DNA of 64,000 bases from Aquatica leii (lineage: Eukaryota > Arthropoda > Insecta > Coleoptera > Lampyridae), in assembly GCA_035610365.1 (NCBI GenBank), contig CM069435.1:67143389-67207388 (forward strand), read 5' to 3'. Made by a program: the position numbers and the translations under genes. Position 1 is the first letter of the stretch; each line of letters begins with the position of its first letter. This document shows positions 1-13,490 of the stretch, piece by piece. The notes below the pieces were generated by a model. The model saw nothing but the letters and a program-made list of their open reading frames with translations, had not been told where the DNA came from and ran no database searches.

Positions 1-59
1 TTAGAATGTGTACTAAACAATGTACAATGAATGCTGTTGGTTCTATTTTTTTTAAATTT

Positions 60-960
60 GTTTAAGTAGGTGCTAACGCTACATTTTCAGCTAAGATTAA
101 AGAAGATAAAATATCACCATCGGCATGCGCTTTGTATCTCTAGCAACGTTATATCTTGCACAGGGTGTATCAACTGTGTCGACACCGCCTTTAATACTGT
201 TGTAATATGTTATAATCTCGGGTTTTATTTGTTTTCCAGTGTTCATGTTTATGTCATCACTATAATGCACACTCAAATACAACATTTTTTCCTTTTTTGG
301 GAACATATGAGACAATTGTCATATCTTTTAAAAAACCAAACATGCTTGAATTAACTGGTCGGTCTTTTGTATTTACTAATTGTGGTGGAAATCATTGTTT
401 ATTTTTCCTTACAGTTTCAACATAAGTTAATCTGTGCTCATTCAAAAGATGAGAAACAAGGAAAAAACTGATAAAGCGATTATCCGCAGTAACATTCCTT
501 CCTGATCCTGATATTGGTAAAATTAGTCGTTTTACAAAACTAGTTGAATCATTAGGAAATCTGAATACACCCTCGGGCGTATACACTTCTAAATTCAAAG
601 TATATCAGCAATGTAAATCGACTACTGCAAATATTTTCAAACCATATTTAATGGGCTTATTCGGGATGTATTGTTTGAATGTACAACGTACCCTAATTGT
701 TTCGAGCTATTCATCTATTGTAACACAATCGACGACATAATATTTTTCGCAATTTGAATTAAATAAATTAAATAAATTGCGTAATGCTGCCAGTCTGTCT
801 GTTAATTTTTTCTCTTCTTTTGTCTCCCTATCGTCAAACAGTGGAGTACGCAATAGAAAAAATTTTTTTGCTGTGACATTGTGCGCCAAAACCTTTTCAT
901 ACTTGTTCTAAAGCTCAGCAACATTTAGTCGGGCGACTCTTAGAGATTCTACCAGGTACA
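60..960 (-). mobile_element. piggyBac transposase remnant 1
   Basis: Decayed piggyBac-family DDE transposase, read 5' to 3' from about 960 down to the left edge. In order I see VARLNVAEL and KYEKVLAHN (about 950-880), FDDRETKEEKKLTDRLA, then VTIDE (about 710), FKQYIPNKP with KYGLKIFAVVD, YTPEG, PISGSGRNVTADNRF (about 500), and KPEIITYYNSIKGGVDTVD with TKRMPMVIFY (about 100-230). The three aspartates expected for the piggyBac catalytic core (TIDE, TADN, GVDTVD) are all still readable. The reading frame is interrupted by stops and frame changes, so no full protein can be made. The C-terminal Cys-rich domain and the left end lie off or at the window edge. Family assignment is very secure; inactivity is inferred from the breaks. 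Confidence 0.9.
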
Positions 961-2309
961 AAAAGCCTAACAAAGTTTTCACTTTTATAGTATTCGTAGG
1001 TTTACATGCACGTTCACGGCTAAACTGACTGTGTACATGTGTAATATATTTCTTGGTATTTTATACCAGCATATCTACTATTTTTAGGGTAAAATATAAA
1101 TTTTAGCACTTTAAAACAGTTTTTACGTCTTTTGCTACGCTTGTAACGCCAGGTTTCTCTTTTATAACATTTGCGGATCTTGTTTTACGAGCTGGTGGCG
1201 AATCCTTGAACCACTGTGTTTCATCTTTGCCAAAAAGCGATAAAATTCCTCAAACTTTACATCACTGCTTTGTTTGACCTTTTGTTCAATATCTATAACA
1301 CACTGCAAATCTTGCTCGGAAACTTTCTTCTGACGATAGTAGTTTGCCTCATCAATAATTACGCTGCAATTCATGTTACTGTCCTAATACTCCAAATAAA
1401 CTATCAACGTTTGTGTAGTATACTAAAGTCTATTCTTGAGCAAGACAAGTTGTAAATTCTTTTACAAGTTTTTTATAAGTAGTCACACGTACTTCACCTT
1501 CCAAAAGATTTTATTTTTTTAAACTGAATGTTAGAAGTTTTGATTGATTTCATTAATTTTAAATTTTATTCGAATATCACAAGACGATTTGGAAGTTAGA
1601 AACGTTTCATTATGTTGTGAAATGTAACCTTGATGCAAAAATTGGAATTAATAAACTAAAAATTAAAAATTCGACAAGTTTATGTAAATCTCAACAACGC
1701 TAGCTTATTTAAAAGGAGCTTACGTCAAGAAAAATGAAAAATAATTGCATATTTATATATTAAATAAAAATAAATTTATGTATACTAATACGTAAAGATT
1801 ATTAATAACTAATACAAGGACAAAAGCAATGATAAGTTAAAAAATGTACTACCGAATTTTTGTAAGACGAATGATAGCAATATTTTGACATATACAGACC
1901 AAAGCGCCACAGTTCACGAGATCTTGAAATTCGTGTAGTGGTCAACACAAAGAAAAAGGTTTTTTGGCGTTTAACGCAACTGTTTAAATTGGCATACGTT
2001 AAAAAGCACAGGGCACAGCAAGTAGTCGTTATCTAAGTTACAGAAACTAGTTGTGTAGCCTTGATTCTCAAATGTTATTTACGGTAAGAAGTACGTTGAA
2101 AAGCATCTCAAAAAACGTTTTTGATTACGATTAAATGTTTGTTGAGCGAAGAAAAGTTGTGGTTTTTAAAACGGTAGAAGTGGTTCGCATCCTAGTCTAA
2201 CACATACCTAATTAAGAAAAAAATATACTTAATTCTAAAAAATTTTACGGTTACATCTACTGTTTTATTTTACGGTAACACATTAAATTTATAACGGATC
2301 TTTTGCATC
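961..2309. other. spacer upstream of piggyBac 1, one unassigned short ORF
   Basis: No gene recognised. A 70-codon open frame at 1162-1374 (-) begins MNCSVIIDEANYYRQKK and is rich in charged residues. It lies just upstream of the piggyBac remnant in the same orientation and could be its decayed N-terminal region, but it carries no motif I can match. The rest is AT-rich with a slightly more GC-mixed patch at 1890-2050 that I could not assign. Confidence 0.4.
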
Positions 2310-2790
2310 AGTAATTGCATATTCCAATTATTTAATGTTGTGCAGTTAATTCTAATAGACTCTGTACGTAAAAGTAAACGTTTAGTGGTGTGATATCTGG
2401 AGGTCGTGGACGATATAACCCTTGGACTATTATTGTTTCATTGTAGAATTATTGAATACATTCAATTGTAGCTCGAGTAGTTTTGCTGAAAGTAAACTAA
2501 TTGAAATTTGTTGTCATCTAGGTTTTTAAAAAAATAACACAACGAATGACGGTACCATTTTTCGTTTAAGGTAATGTTAAAAAAAATTAAATAGCATCCT
2601 TCTCCTTGACTTTGCATACCTATACCTATATATACCAATTTTTGAAAAATGCAATGTTGTGTCTAGAAAAGTGTGTGGATTTTCAGCTGCCCAAGTACGA
2701 TAATTTTGGCTATTTACATATCCACTTAAACGAAACCATGCTTCGTTCATAAAAAAATTAAATCTAACAGGTTATTGTTATGTAAATGTT
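2310..2790 (-). pseudogene. IS630-Tc1-mariner-type transposase remnant (DEAWFHLSGYVNSQN family)
   Basis: On the minus strand, 2760 to 2580 reads NEAWFRLSGYVNSQNYR then WAAENPH and KIG, the block around the first catalytic aspartate of an insect transposase group that normally reads DEAWFHLSGYVNSQN..W..ENPH. Further down (about 2490-2330) it reads QQN followed by RPRPPDITPLNVYF, equivalent to the usual WPPRSPDLTPLDFFLW. Both aspartates expected in DEAWF and QQD are asparagine here, and frame changes and stops separate the blocks, so the copy is dead. No TIRs were found. A plain DNA transposon relic. Confidence 0.7.
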
Positions 2791-5700
2791 TATTAAATCA
2801 TTCACAATATGTCTGGAGCACGTAATTCTTAATAAACCGTAACCTTGTACGGGGTCATCAAAAGGTTCTTTTTTAGTACTTCGTTTCTACTGATAATCAT
2901 CAAAATTTATAGCTTGTTATTTAAAAATGGCACTAAAATGACTTTATATCTGTTGCCGCAAATAATTTTGCCACCGATTTATTTAGACTTGTTCCGTGTC
3001 TTGTTTAGAAGTAAACATTATGAAATCCTATTAATATATATTTACAAAAATTAGACAATCTTATAATTATTGCTATTATTCAGTACTTACTCAAAGAAAA
3101 CACAAATAGTGATGAATACCTCTATTAATAACTGTTTTAAAACATTAAAATAGAGGAAACCGACAAAAAATAATACTAAACTAAACGATAACACCGGGCA
3201 ATACTACTAATCTAAAATAATGTTGATGTTTAACTGATAGGTCACATAGAAAATGGGTTTTAATGAAGTCCTGTATTTACAAAAACTATGATATTAAATT
3301 TTGATTAACCATAAGTAATACTAAAACTGATTTGTTTAATAAATGAATTTATTAAATGTTTATTACAACGTTATTGTATTTGTCATTTTAAAAACTATAT
3401 TAAGGTACTATTAAAAACCAAAATGTATAAATAATAACTTATTGATGAAATTTATACAATTTAATAAATTATATTTTAGTTTTTAGTATTTGTTTTTATT
3501 AATATTAATCTTGTGCTAAAATTAAAAATTGAATAACTTAAAAGAACTAATAAACAAATTTATTGGTTATTTAACAATTAAATTATTCTAAAAAAATTAT
3601 TAATGTTTTTTTGGGTATATCTTTTAATATTATTTGCGGTTTTGTGTTTAATTTTTTTACGTATTTAAGATTGTGTGAAACTAGTTTAATACATACGTTA
3701 TATAAAAAATTAAACTAATGCGTTTATTAAAATAGATTCAAAAGCTACCGATTGCATTTCTTTCCAAAGTTGACAAAGCAATTAAGCCGTAAGCTATAAA
3801 AATAGGTAGATTAACCATTGAAAATAGTAAATTACAAAAGTACGTGGTCTGATAATTAATTCTACAACATTAATCTAAAACACCAAATGTCATTGCGCTC
3901 ATCATTCCCAATTCAATATATTTGTTACATTTTAAACATTTCAAGACAAACTTACCTCTAAATTAAAATTTTTAGTTTTGATAATAATTAAGAAAAAAAA
4001 GTACGTTTTTAATAAATAAAACTAAAATAAATAAACACATAATAAACACATAATAAACATATTTTTTCATACTTATATTACAACATTAGTTTAATTCTTT
4101 TTATGATGCATATATTACTATAAAATTAAAAGATTACTTATGAATATATTTATAATAGCTAATATTATATATTAGTCAAATAATTAAATAAATAAAATAC
4201 AAACCTATAAATGATGAACACTAATTAAATAGATACTTACGTGTTTAATTTTTCTATTTTTTTAATTACAATAAATTAACAAAATTATGTTTAAACAATC
4301 CATAATTCTAGTGGTCGCTTTAAAATTGTTTAGAGACACAAAGTTTTTAATTAATAATGTATTAAAACTTAAGATTTGTTGATTCCCTTATGCCAGTGTA
4401 TTCCATAACCGTTTATAACACCAGAAAAACGGTTATAAAAATATGTTAATTTATGTTTACATACATACACATTGTTGCCAAAATTAATATGCCAAAGTAA
4501 AATAAACATAATTTTTTGTTTAAGCATTATATTAAGTTAATTTTAATACTGCCAATTGAAAAAAATTTAAAAAATAAGAGAAATATAGCTTCAACGTTTT
4601 TTAGTAGTAGTAGAGCTGGAGTTCGGACAAGTAAATTTTGTAAAGATACGGTTTTAAAGACTATGCTGTCAATTATTTGCACACATTGTCTAAATAACTA
4701 TAAAAACGTAATTTATTTTTAGTTAAAATCCTTTTTTTTTAGATGTATAAACGTGTGTCTTTAGTTATTATGTTTTAAGTTTGTTTAGTAACGTTTGTTT
4801 TTCTCAATTACGCAGTAAAAACTTGTGACTTCTACTTTATATATAGATATTGTTATTATTTTTTTTTCTATTCGGGTTTTAAACTAAATGTTAATTTTTG
4901 GGAAAAAAACAAAAGAATCATATTTTGACCCAGCTACTTTCCAAATTCGACAAATTTGATAGCAAACTATTTGCAAAACAATGAAAGCAAGAAAATATAA
5001 AGTAAACAAGTTATTTTTTTACATTATTCAACAACAAAATACTATCAATAATATTATTAATATTTATATTAACTCTTCTAAATTAATAATAGATGTTTAA
5101 ACGGCAGTTGCAAAAATGTGTTTATTTTGGTTTGTCTGAATGAAAAAAGTTTTTTCAGTAAAAATTCAAACTTTTTACAACTTTAGTTTTTTAAAATGTT
5201 CTATAATTTGTATCATACAAAGTTAAAAACAACTTTATATAAGTTATCCCCAGCAACTAATTAAATTAAATTTTACAGTACACAAATATTGTGGTAATTG
5301 TATTAAACAACTAAATCACACTTTTTATTATTATTTACGTTATCAAAAATTTAAAATATCATCCATTGCAATTTTAATTCAGATATTAACAAACAATTGT
5401 GGTAAGATAATATTTTTAAAAATTATTTGATTAATATACGTGGTTAGTTTACAATATTACACTTAAAAATAAAGTATACATAAAAGTATGCACTATTAAT
5501 AGAAAAAATTAATTATCTAATACTACTGAGGGCCAGTTTTACAATTGAAGTTTAAGCTTCAGTTTAACTAAACTGGGTGTAATTTTAAAATTTTGTCAGA
5601 TTATTGATTGTCATAAAACCAACAACTAATAATTGCTTTATTTATAGTAATAAATAATTTATACAAGTTCAAACAAAATTGATCAATAATTTTAATAAAA

Positions 5701-6399
5701 AAGATTTAATATTTGATAACTGGCATACATGTATTTATAACACAAAATTATGCAAACGTAAATTGATTCTAATACTAACAATTAGCCTAAATTAAAACAA
5801 ATACTTTTTATATATTTCTTAATTATATTAAAAACGTAATTTTTTTTATTATAAAAGTGGCAAAAATTTGTTAAAAAGCTATTTAACTCAACGCAATACT
5901 CAAACCCTGGCTGCGAGTTTTGTTACGAAATCAGTACAAAAACGCAATTATTGAATGCCAATTAACAGGTTTTATGGTAAATAGCGTTTTATAATTATTA
6001 ATTTTTATACTTTACGTATATGTGGTTTCCTCTAAAATAAAAACTTTAATTAACGCAATAAAGAAAAATACACTATTATGTTACTGTTTTAATCTGATTT
6101 GAAATAATTATATTAAATGTTTTAAACAGTTAACAAATAATTTAAATATAAAACAATTGCTAACAGATTTTGTAAAAATTTTAACAAATTATGCCTATAG
6201 TTATGTTGTTTTTTCTAAAAACATTTTAGTTTTATTGTATTTTTAATTAATGTCAGAAAATAAATTGTTGTTTGAGTACTGTATTTTACTTCGCCTAAAT
6301 GTTTGTAATTATTATGTTTGTGGAATACATTTACGCAACACTTTAAATTCTTAAAATTATCTTGTAATTTATTTCTTAAAGCAACTGTTATACAATTTC
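2791..6399. other. AT-rich spacer
   Basis: About 3.6 kb of very AT-rich DNA with many poly-A and poly-T runs and no coding motif on either strand. A short hairpin-like stretch lies near 5531-5577 (CCAGTTT near the start, AAACTGG near the end), resembling one terminus of an insect MITE, but no partner end was found. Confidence 0.5.
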
Positions 6400-8440
6400 G
6401 TTCTTTCAATGGCCGGGTTAAATACATTAATTCGTAAACGCGGTGGCATAAAACAGAAATTAACTAATTTTATAAAGTGGTTGACTTCTGTTCAAGATGC
6501 ATTTAATTCCGAGCTAACAATTACAATTAAAAAAATAAACAAATTACAAATACGCTTTAATAATTGTAATGAATTATTACAAAAGTTTAATTAAATTCAA
6601 AATAAAATTAAATATACCTGTGATGAAACATGTCTTAGTGAACATTACGATTATCGTAATGAATTTACCGATTCTTATATGGCCAACGTAGCAACTGCTA
6701 AGACATTATTAAATTCTTTAAGTTCTAATGATGATCATACTTCTGATAATTTTTTTCTAAATCAAAATACTAAGTTTACATCTGACAGTCCAAATTTAAA
6801 CGTAAATTTTTTAAAACAAATAAAATTTCCAATTGCTTTGCCTAAATTTGATGGAAATTATAAAGTGTGGCTTGATTTTAAAGATACCTATGAATCTCTT
6901 ATTCATTTAAATTCAGATATAATTGACATTAATAAATTTTATTATTTAAGAGCTTATTTAGAAGGGGATGCTAGTAAAGTAATACAGTCGTTAAAATTTT
7001 TATCAGAAAATTATAAATCGGCTTAGGATTTTTTAAATGTGCGTTTCAACAATATAATCATAACCGTCTAAAATCACTTTTTGAAATTCCACCTATTATT
7101 AAGGAATCAGCTTCTGAACTTAGAAATATCATAGACACCGGGTCTGAGCATTTACGTGCCTTGGAAACTTCAAAACAACCTATACAACATTGGGATACTT
7201 TAGTAATATTTATGATTATTAAGCAACTGGATAATGTAAGTGTACGTGAGTGGGAAAAACATAAAATTAACAACGAATTTCCAACTATGAAGGATTTTAC
7301 TTAATTTCTGAAAAATTGAGCAAATTTTTCAGAAACATTTGAAAACAGATTAAAAGTTAATAAAGCTCAGAGAGATGTACGTTACGATGCTCGTCGTGTT
7401 TGATTAATCGCTTCTTCTTCGTCTTGCATTTATTGCAAAAAGTCTCATACAATATACAAATGTAAAAACTTTTTGAAACTGAATGTTGATGAAAGAATTA
7501 AAAAAGTAAACCAATTGCAATTATGCATGAATTGCTTATGGAATAGTCATATTACAAAGGATTGCCACAATATTTGTCTAAAATGTAAAAAGTTTCATAA
7601 TTCTTTGCTACACAAGAATGGTTGTAATACTAGTTTTGAGATTGTGGTTTTATCTCATTCTTATAGTCAACATGTGTTGCAGTCAACCGTTTTAGTTTCT
7701 GATTAAAATAAAAAGCAACATACTGTTAGAGCTCTTTTAGACTCCAGGTCGCAATTAAATTTTATTTCTTGCAAGCTATCTAAGATTCCTAAAGTAAAGA
7801 AACATACTGCAAACATATCTATTGTTGGCATAAATACAATTACTTCAACTTTAAACAAAAGATGTGATATTATCATAGATTCTCTGCATTCAGATTTCAA
7901 CAGTAATCTTAGTCGTTACATCTTACCAAAAATAACAAGTAGTCTTCAAAAATATAGAATTATGGAATATTCCAACGGACATACCTCTCGCTGATTCCAA
8001 TTTCTACAAATTTAGAAATGTTGATATCCTTATTGCTGCAGGAGTTTTTTGCGATGCTTTTTCTAACAAGTTTATTAAATTAAGGAGTGACTTACCAATC
8101 TTACAAAAAACTTCTTTTGGTTGGGTGGTCTCTGGTGCAGTTGACAATCTTATTAATAAAACGTTTTGTCTTTTTACGAAAACTGTCAACTTAAATAATC
8201 ATATCAAAAACTTTTGAGATATTGAAGAGCTTTCTGACGTTAAAATTCTTTTTAAAGATGATTTAGAATGTGAAACACACTTTGAAATATTTTACTTCAT
8301 TTCTTGGAAATTTAAACGACATTGCTATTAAACGCTTTATGCTATTGGAAAAAAAAATTAGACTTCTAATAACTTATACAATTATTATAAAAAAATGATG
8401 AATAAGTATTGTGATTTAATTCAAATGTTTTTAAACACTT
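6400..8440 (+). mobile_element. BEL/Pao LTR retrotransposon fossil (gag, protease, start of RT region)
   Basis: Fossil of a BEL/Pao element. In order: a DUF1759-like gag segment (IRKRGGIKQKLTNF near 6420, then FPIALPKFDGNYKVWLDFKD near 6830-6890), CCHC-type knuckles (LCMNCLWNSHITKDC near 7530), a Pao-type aspartic protease region near 7720-8200, and the segment leading into reverse transcriptase (FLGNLNDIAIKRF near 8300). RT core, RNase H, integrase and LTRs are not seen, so the 3' half is missing. The copy is broken at roughly ten or more places and looks old. Family identification is firm; exact ends are not. Confidence 0.8.
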
Positions 8441-8459
8441 ATAATAAAAGTATTTTAAA

Positions 8460-9514
8460 TTTAAATTAAACAGTGGAAATCTTTACCTGAACCCACAATG
8501 CAAGTTCGATCTCATAACATAATAAAAGGCTCACTGCATAAAGTATGTTTGCCACCAGAAAAACTGTTGGAAGATCCAAGGAATGTGTTTGACTTATTCT
8601 TAGAGAACTGTGTTATACTAGACACTGTAAATTTTATTAATATTAAAGCTAGTCGAGTGATAATTTCGAATCTCTAGTTGAAATAGAAGCCTTGCGACAA
8701 AGTGGAAATATTGGTTTTCCTGGGATTACTTATGATAACTGGTCAGATTAAGCAGAATTCTATTTCTTGTAATGTCCTGTGGAGTCCTATATATAGACTA
8801 CCAGTTTTTCAAGCAACGATGGGTCTTGAAAAATTTAAGTCACTTTTACGATTTATTAGATTTAACAATGAGGACACAAGGAAAGAGAGAAAAAAATGTA
8901 ATAAGTTTTAAAATCAAAACATTCTTGTCAAAACATTTTTTGTCAAATCGAAAATGACCAAAAAATTCCTCGATATTTGCGTTTACAAAAACTTCCATTT
9001 TAGTATTGTATGTGCCACAAATAAACAGAGGCGTCATATTATTATCTACCAAGCATCATGCTACAGTTGCTGAAGGAGAATTAATTATACGAAGAGAGGT
9101 GTGGATACACTAGATTAAATGGTACACGAATATACGACAAAACGAAAAAGCAGTTAATCACTGTTTGTGTTTTTCTTAAATGCCATGGATTGTTGTACAA
9201 TACTTCTATATAATTTAGACAAATATATATCCTGATTAGAAGTAAAAAATAAATCACATCAAAGGTGTTTATTTGTACATGAACTGGCCGAAAATATAAC
9301 CCGGTCACAAATTTGCAGGAGACAGCCGAGCAGCAGTATCCAAGAAGGTATTCAAAAGCCCATCAGTCATTTTGTATCAGATCAAAACACATCAACGTCG
9401 AATAAAAGACTATTATTTTTATAACACTAACATATTTATCAAAAAAAGTAGTAATGGGTCCGACGGACCCACCCCGACCGCTTGTGTCTAGAAAATGCTT
9501 TGATTGATTGAGGG
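8460..9514 (+). mobile_element. piggyBac transposase remnant 2 with right terminus
   Basis: Plus-strand piggyBac relic directly after the BEL fossil. Readable blocks: WKSLPEPTMQVRSHNIIK (about 8470-8530), DPRNVFDLFLENCVILDTVN, GLEKFKSLLRFIRFNNEDTRK (about 8820-8880), then after a large internal loss RGVILLSTKHHATVAEGE (about 9030), RRGVDTLD (about 9090), and SRLEVKNKSHQRCLFVHELA (about 9230-9290). A subterminal palindrome GGGTCCGACGGACCC lies near 9458. The element ends GATTGAGGG, followed by TTAA at 9515-9518, the normal piggyBac target site. The 5' end is truncated against the BEL fossil. It is more diverged than remnant 1 and belongs to a different subfamily, judging by its sequence. Confidence 0.85.
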
Positions 9515-12500
9515 TTAAAAAAGTTTACAATATTATTGCATAATAAAAGGCATTAATTTGAACTTAGTTTCTAAGCTAAATAAATAAATTGAATTTTGTA
9601 GTAAAAGCAAGTTTAGAAGTAAGCAAAAAAAAACAATAAATAACCACTTAGCAAAAACAATAGACACTTTAGCATAAAACCATAATAGTACACGCCGAAT
9701 AAATACGAACTTGAAGGGCATGTACTCCAACACGTTTTTTTGAAAAGATATCGCATATTACATTTGCTAAAGATAACCAAGTGCATTTTATTTGTTCTTA
9801 TCAACAACACGTGATAAGTATTTTAAATACATTTCACTCATGTTAACAAAAAAATGATTATTAAAAATACGGTATATTTAAACATTCAAATTCAATTTTG
9901 TACAAAATGGTATTGTTTGAGTTACGTACATAAATAAAAAAAGTAATATCACTATCATTTATAATAAATTTTATTTAATAATGTAATTAAATAATTGTTT
10001 TCTATTTTCTGTTATTATCGTTACGGTTATCTTGTATACACATTGTACATATGTAATTATTTTTTAAACGTCTTACTTATTCTAAATTAAATTCTTTGTT
10101 TTTTTAAGTAGCAGAACTTGGTCTACCGTTATGTAAACTTATTACTTCTGTTAAAAAAGTTTAAAACTAATGCGTTATTTACAATTTCAAAACAATTGCA
10201 TTGACTAAATGTCAAAACTATTGCGGTTGATATGTTTAAAATATGTTTTTTTATGTAAACGTCTTTAATTTTGTGTAGTTATTAGACAATTGATTTTAAA
10301 AAATTAATTTTTTTAAATTTCTACTAAAACAATAATTAACAAACATCTAAAAAATTATCTATTTCAAATTGTAATTTCATTTGATTTGTGTTAACTAGGA
10401 TGTTATTTTAACGACATAGAAAATTTCTTCTTACTGTAAAAATAGCTTTACATACATTTTACAATTAATAGATCTGTTCCAAGCTCATCGGAAAACGATT
10501 TAAAAAAATATGTTGTTCTTTACTACAAAATAAATAAATTAATAAATATAAATTATTTGCGCTTTAGTGTACAAAAAAACAATTAGAAAAATGCACAAAG
10601 TTGTAGATACAAACACAAATAAGTCAAACATCAAACACATTTAATAGCCAGAACAGCGCACGATTTCATCAATATCAAATCAAAACACCGTTTGCGTCAA
10701 CATACCGTTTTATTACTTTTAATGATCGTGTTTATATCTTATATATCTTCTTATGTGAAGGTTAGCAAGACGATAAAAAATCTATTTATTTTGTTATTGC
10801 CGATTGAAGTTGTTTGAATTTATTGTAAGTACTACAATTGCTGGGTTGTTTTTTTTTATAAATTTACTTAAACTGTTGAGACATTTGTATCATTAAATTT
10901 AACACAATGTTAGAGGAAAAACAGATAAACTTTTGGTTTGATTCAGAATGATGAAAAGATAATTGTCAAAATTAACATCCGCGGTATTAAAGTAAATTGT
11001 AAAAGTAGAAACGGTATTAATACTTACATAAAATTAACACAAAAATTGATTTAGAATGTTTTATTAATAAATAAAGTGCTTCAATAACGTTAATTTCATT
11101 ATTTGTTCAATAATTACATAAAATATTTGACTCGATAATTCGTTTTTAAAAAGATGTAATAAATTACTAAAAATACACAAACTTGTAGTTTTTATTTTAT
11201 CTTGAATAAAAAACACAAAACAACAAAATAATTTCAACACAATAAAATATTCCAATAAGTTTTAAAAAACTTTTTTTTAGTTTATAACATTTGTCATCTT
11301 TAAACTGGTTGCTTCTTTATTAGTAATTTATTTAAACTATCTAAAAACTATTATTTTTAAATGTTCTGTTGTAAGTTTCTAATTAGTTATTTTTGTGTCA
11401 ATTATAAATGTACTATTACTACGTTCAATTTTTTAAATAATTTATTTTGCGTTTTTTTAGAATTTTTTAAATACTTATGACTTTTTTTAACAAAATGGAA
11501 TGTAACATATTTAACATTAACAATTTGTAAATAATTTTTTCTTTATTATATTCATTACACTTTGATGTTTAATTACAAAGAACCACCCACTAAACACGAA
11601 ATTGATAATGTTTAGTAACAGTTTCAAAACAAAAAATTTATGATTTACTCTTGTTTCAAACATAAAAGAAACTTAAGTGCAATAAAATAGCTATAAGTCC
11701 ATCGCTGTTTCACTTATTTGAATCAGTATAGCTTCGGTATTTTAAATTCAAATCTGTTGCAAAATAAATGTTGCATTCGGTTTACGTTTTAAAAGCTTCG
11801 TTCTTGAACTAATACTTAATGATCAATAAATATATGATTTTCTTGTTTCAATAAAGAACTAAAACAATTCTTTCAATAATATAATAATACATTTGTAGCG
11901 TAAGCGTTGACGACACTAATCAAGAGGTTAGAAACGACTAATGCTGACTAATCACAAAGTATTCGTTTTTATTAAATTGATTACATTGTTTTGAAAATAA
12001 TTCAATCTTATTTAATCGATCTTCAAACAATTCTAGTTATTCAAAAAATATTCGGTTTTAACAAATCAGTTTTTAAACGATTGCTGATTATTGGAAAGAA
12101 ATTGCAAGTACTGAAACGATTTAAAAATGATTGCAAAAAATCGAAACTCTCTTAATTTATTTACTATCAGTTACATGTAAATGAAATAAAAATGAAATTA
12201 AGACGAAGCAACGTAATGAAATAATTGTTTTAATTTTGTGACTGTAATAGTTTCAATCCGTGTTTACTGGGCAGTTCATGTAATTGTTATTTTATTGTTG
12301 ACTTTTTAATTTACTTCATTCCAATTCAATAAAGTTTCAACATGGTTTTTAATATTCTCATTTCAATTAAATACATATTTAGTTTCTTATAATTTAAAGT
12401 GACGTTAAAATAATATGTTTACACGATAACATACAACATAAGTGATCGATGATAGCTATAGTGTAAACAAGCGTCATACTAAATATCAAAATAAAGAATT

Positions 12501-13306
12501 TAAGTTAAATAAGAATTAGTAACAAATTTAAGAGTAAAACGATACGAAAGATACGTAAAACTAAATTATATTTTTTTAAAAATAAATATTGAATATTTAA
12601 AAATATTTGAAAGGAAAAACAGCAAATTTAAATTTTTTTATTTAATTGTCAAGAATTACACAGTTTTAAAATTATTATTATTATTATTAGTTATAATAAA
12701 AATACATCTTTAAAGATATTATTATAACTATTTCATACAAACTACTAGTTATTTTTTTAGTATGTTAATTTTTATGTAAACTACGTTTACGGTTTTGTTA
12801 AATTAATAATTATTGTAATTATTTGTTAATTTTGAAGTTTTTAAAATTGTATGCAGCTTGTATTTATAATTTATAACAAAACAAGCTATTACTAGAATAA
12901 TAATCAATCTTTAAAAGTATATGTAAAAAAATCTTTTGATATAGGTTGTGTATTGTATGAATTTAGTTCCAGAACGCCCCCTTTTTATATTCAAAATATT
13001 AACTTTAATTTTTTTGACAAATGCATATTAATAGTAACCTAACGTTTGTATCTAGTAAAACATTCATTTTTAAATATGCGCTTTTATTTACATTATTAAT
13101 GAGTGCATTGATTTTACTTTATATATGGTGTTTGTGAGGGTTCTGCCAGGGTAAGAATTAACTTCTGTTTTTGTGACATGATTTATTTTTTTCGCAATTA
13201 TTATAACGACTTGGGTCACCGCCACGTGTGTCTTTTTCTAATTGTGCATGTCGAGTTTATTAAGTACATTGAGTCAATAATTTACAACAAGTACAATTGT
13301 ATATGA
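9515..13306. other. AT-rich spacer
   Basis: No coding or structural feature supported. Open frames here are short and of low complexity. A trinucleotide run lies at about 12671-12689. Confidence 0.5.
12671..12689. repeat. (ATT)n microsatellite
   Basis: Six uninterrupted ATT units seen directly in an AT-rich stretch. Confidence 0.8.
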
Positions 13307-13490
13307 TTATAAGCGACTTTTGGCTTAGACCGCGTGGTAGTTAAACAATAAGACTTCGACTTGGTCTTGGTTTCTTCTTGAAAGCGAGCGCAAACGATTT
13401 AAAGATTTAGTTTGTAAAAGGAGAGACTAGGACTAAGCTTAGGTCTGGGTGTTTAACTACGACGCGGTCTAAGCCAAAAGTTGCTTATAA
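13307..13490. mobile_element. palindromic MITE with 41-bp terminal inverted repeats
   Basis: Non-autonomous inverted-repeat element. The arm at 13307-13347 begins TTATAAGCGACTTTTGGCTT and the arm at 13450-13490 is its reverse complement with about two mismatches over 41 bp. Inside these the complementarity continues at lower identity (about 13349-13370 with 13427-13448), so the whole unit folds back around a GC-richer centre (about 13371-13426). It has no coding capacity. The outermost TTATAA is itself palindromic, so the target duplication cannot be separated from the TIR. The high arm identity suggests a fairly recent insertion. Superfamily unknown. Confidence 0.8.

Noticed and set aside
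5531-5577. Hairpin-like stretch resembling a MITE end
   Set aside because: Only one terminus found and no target duplication.
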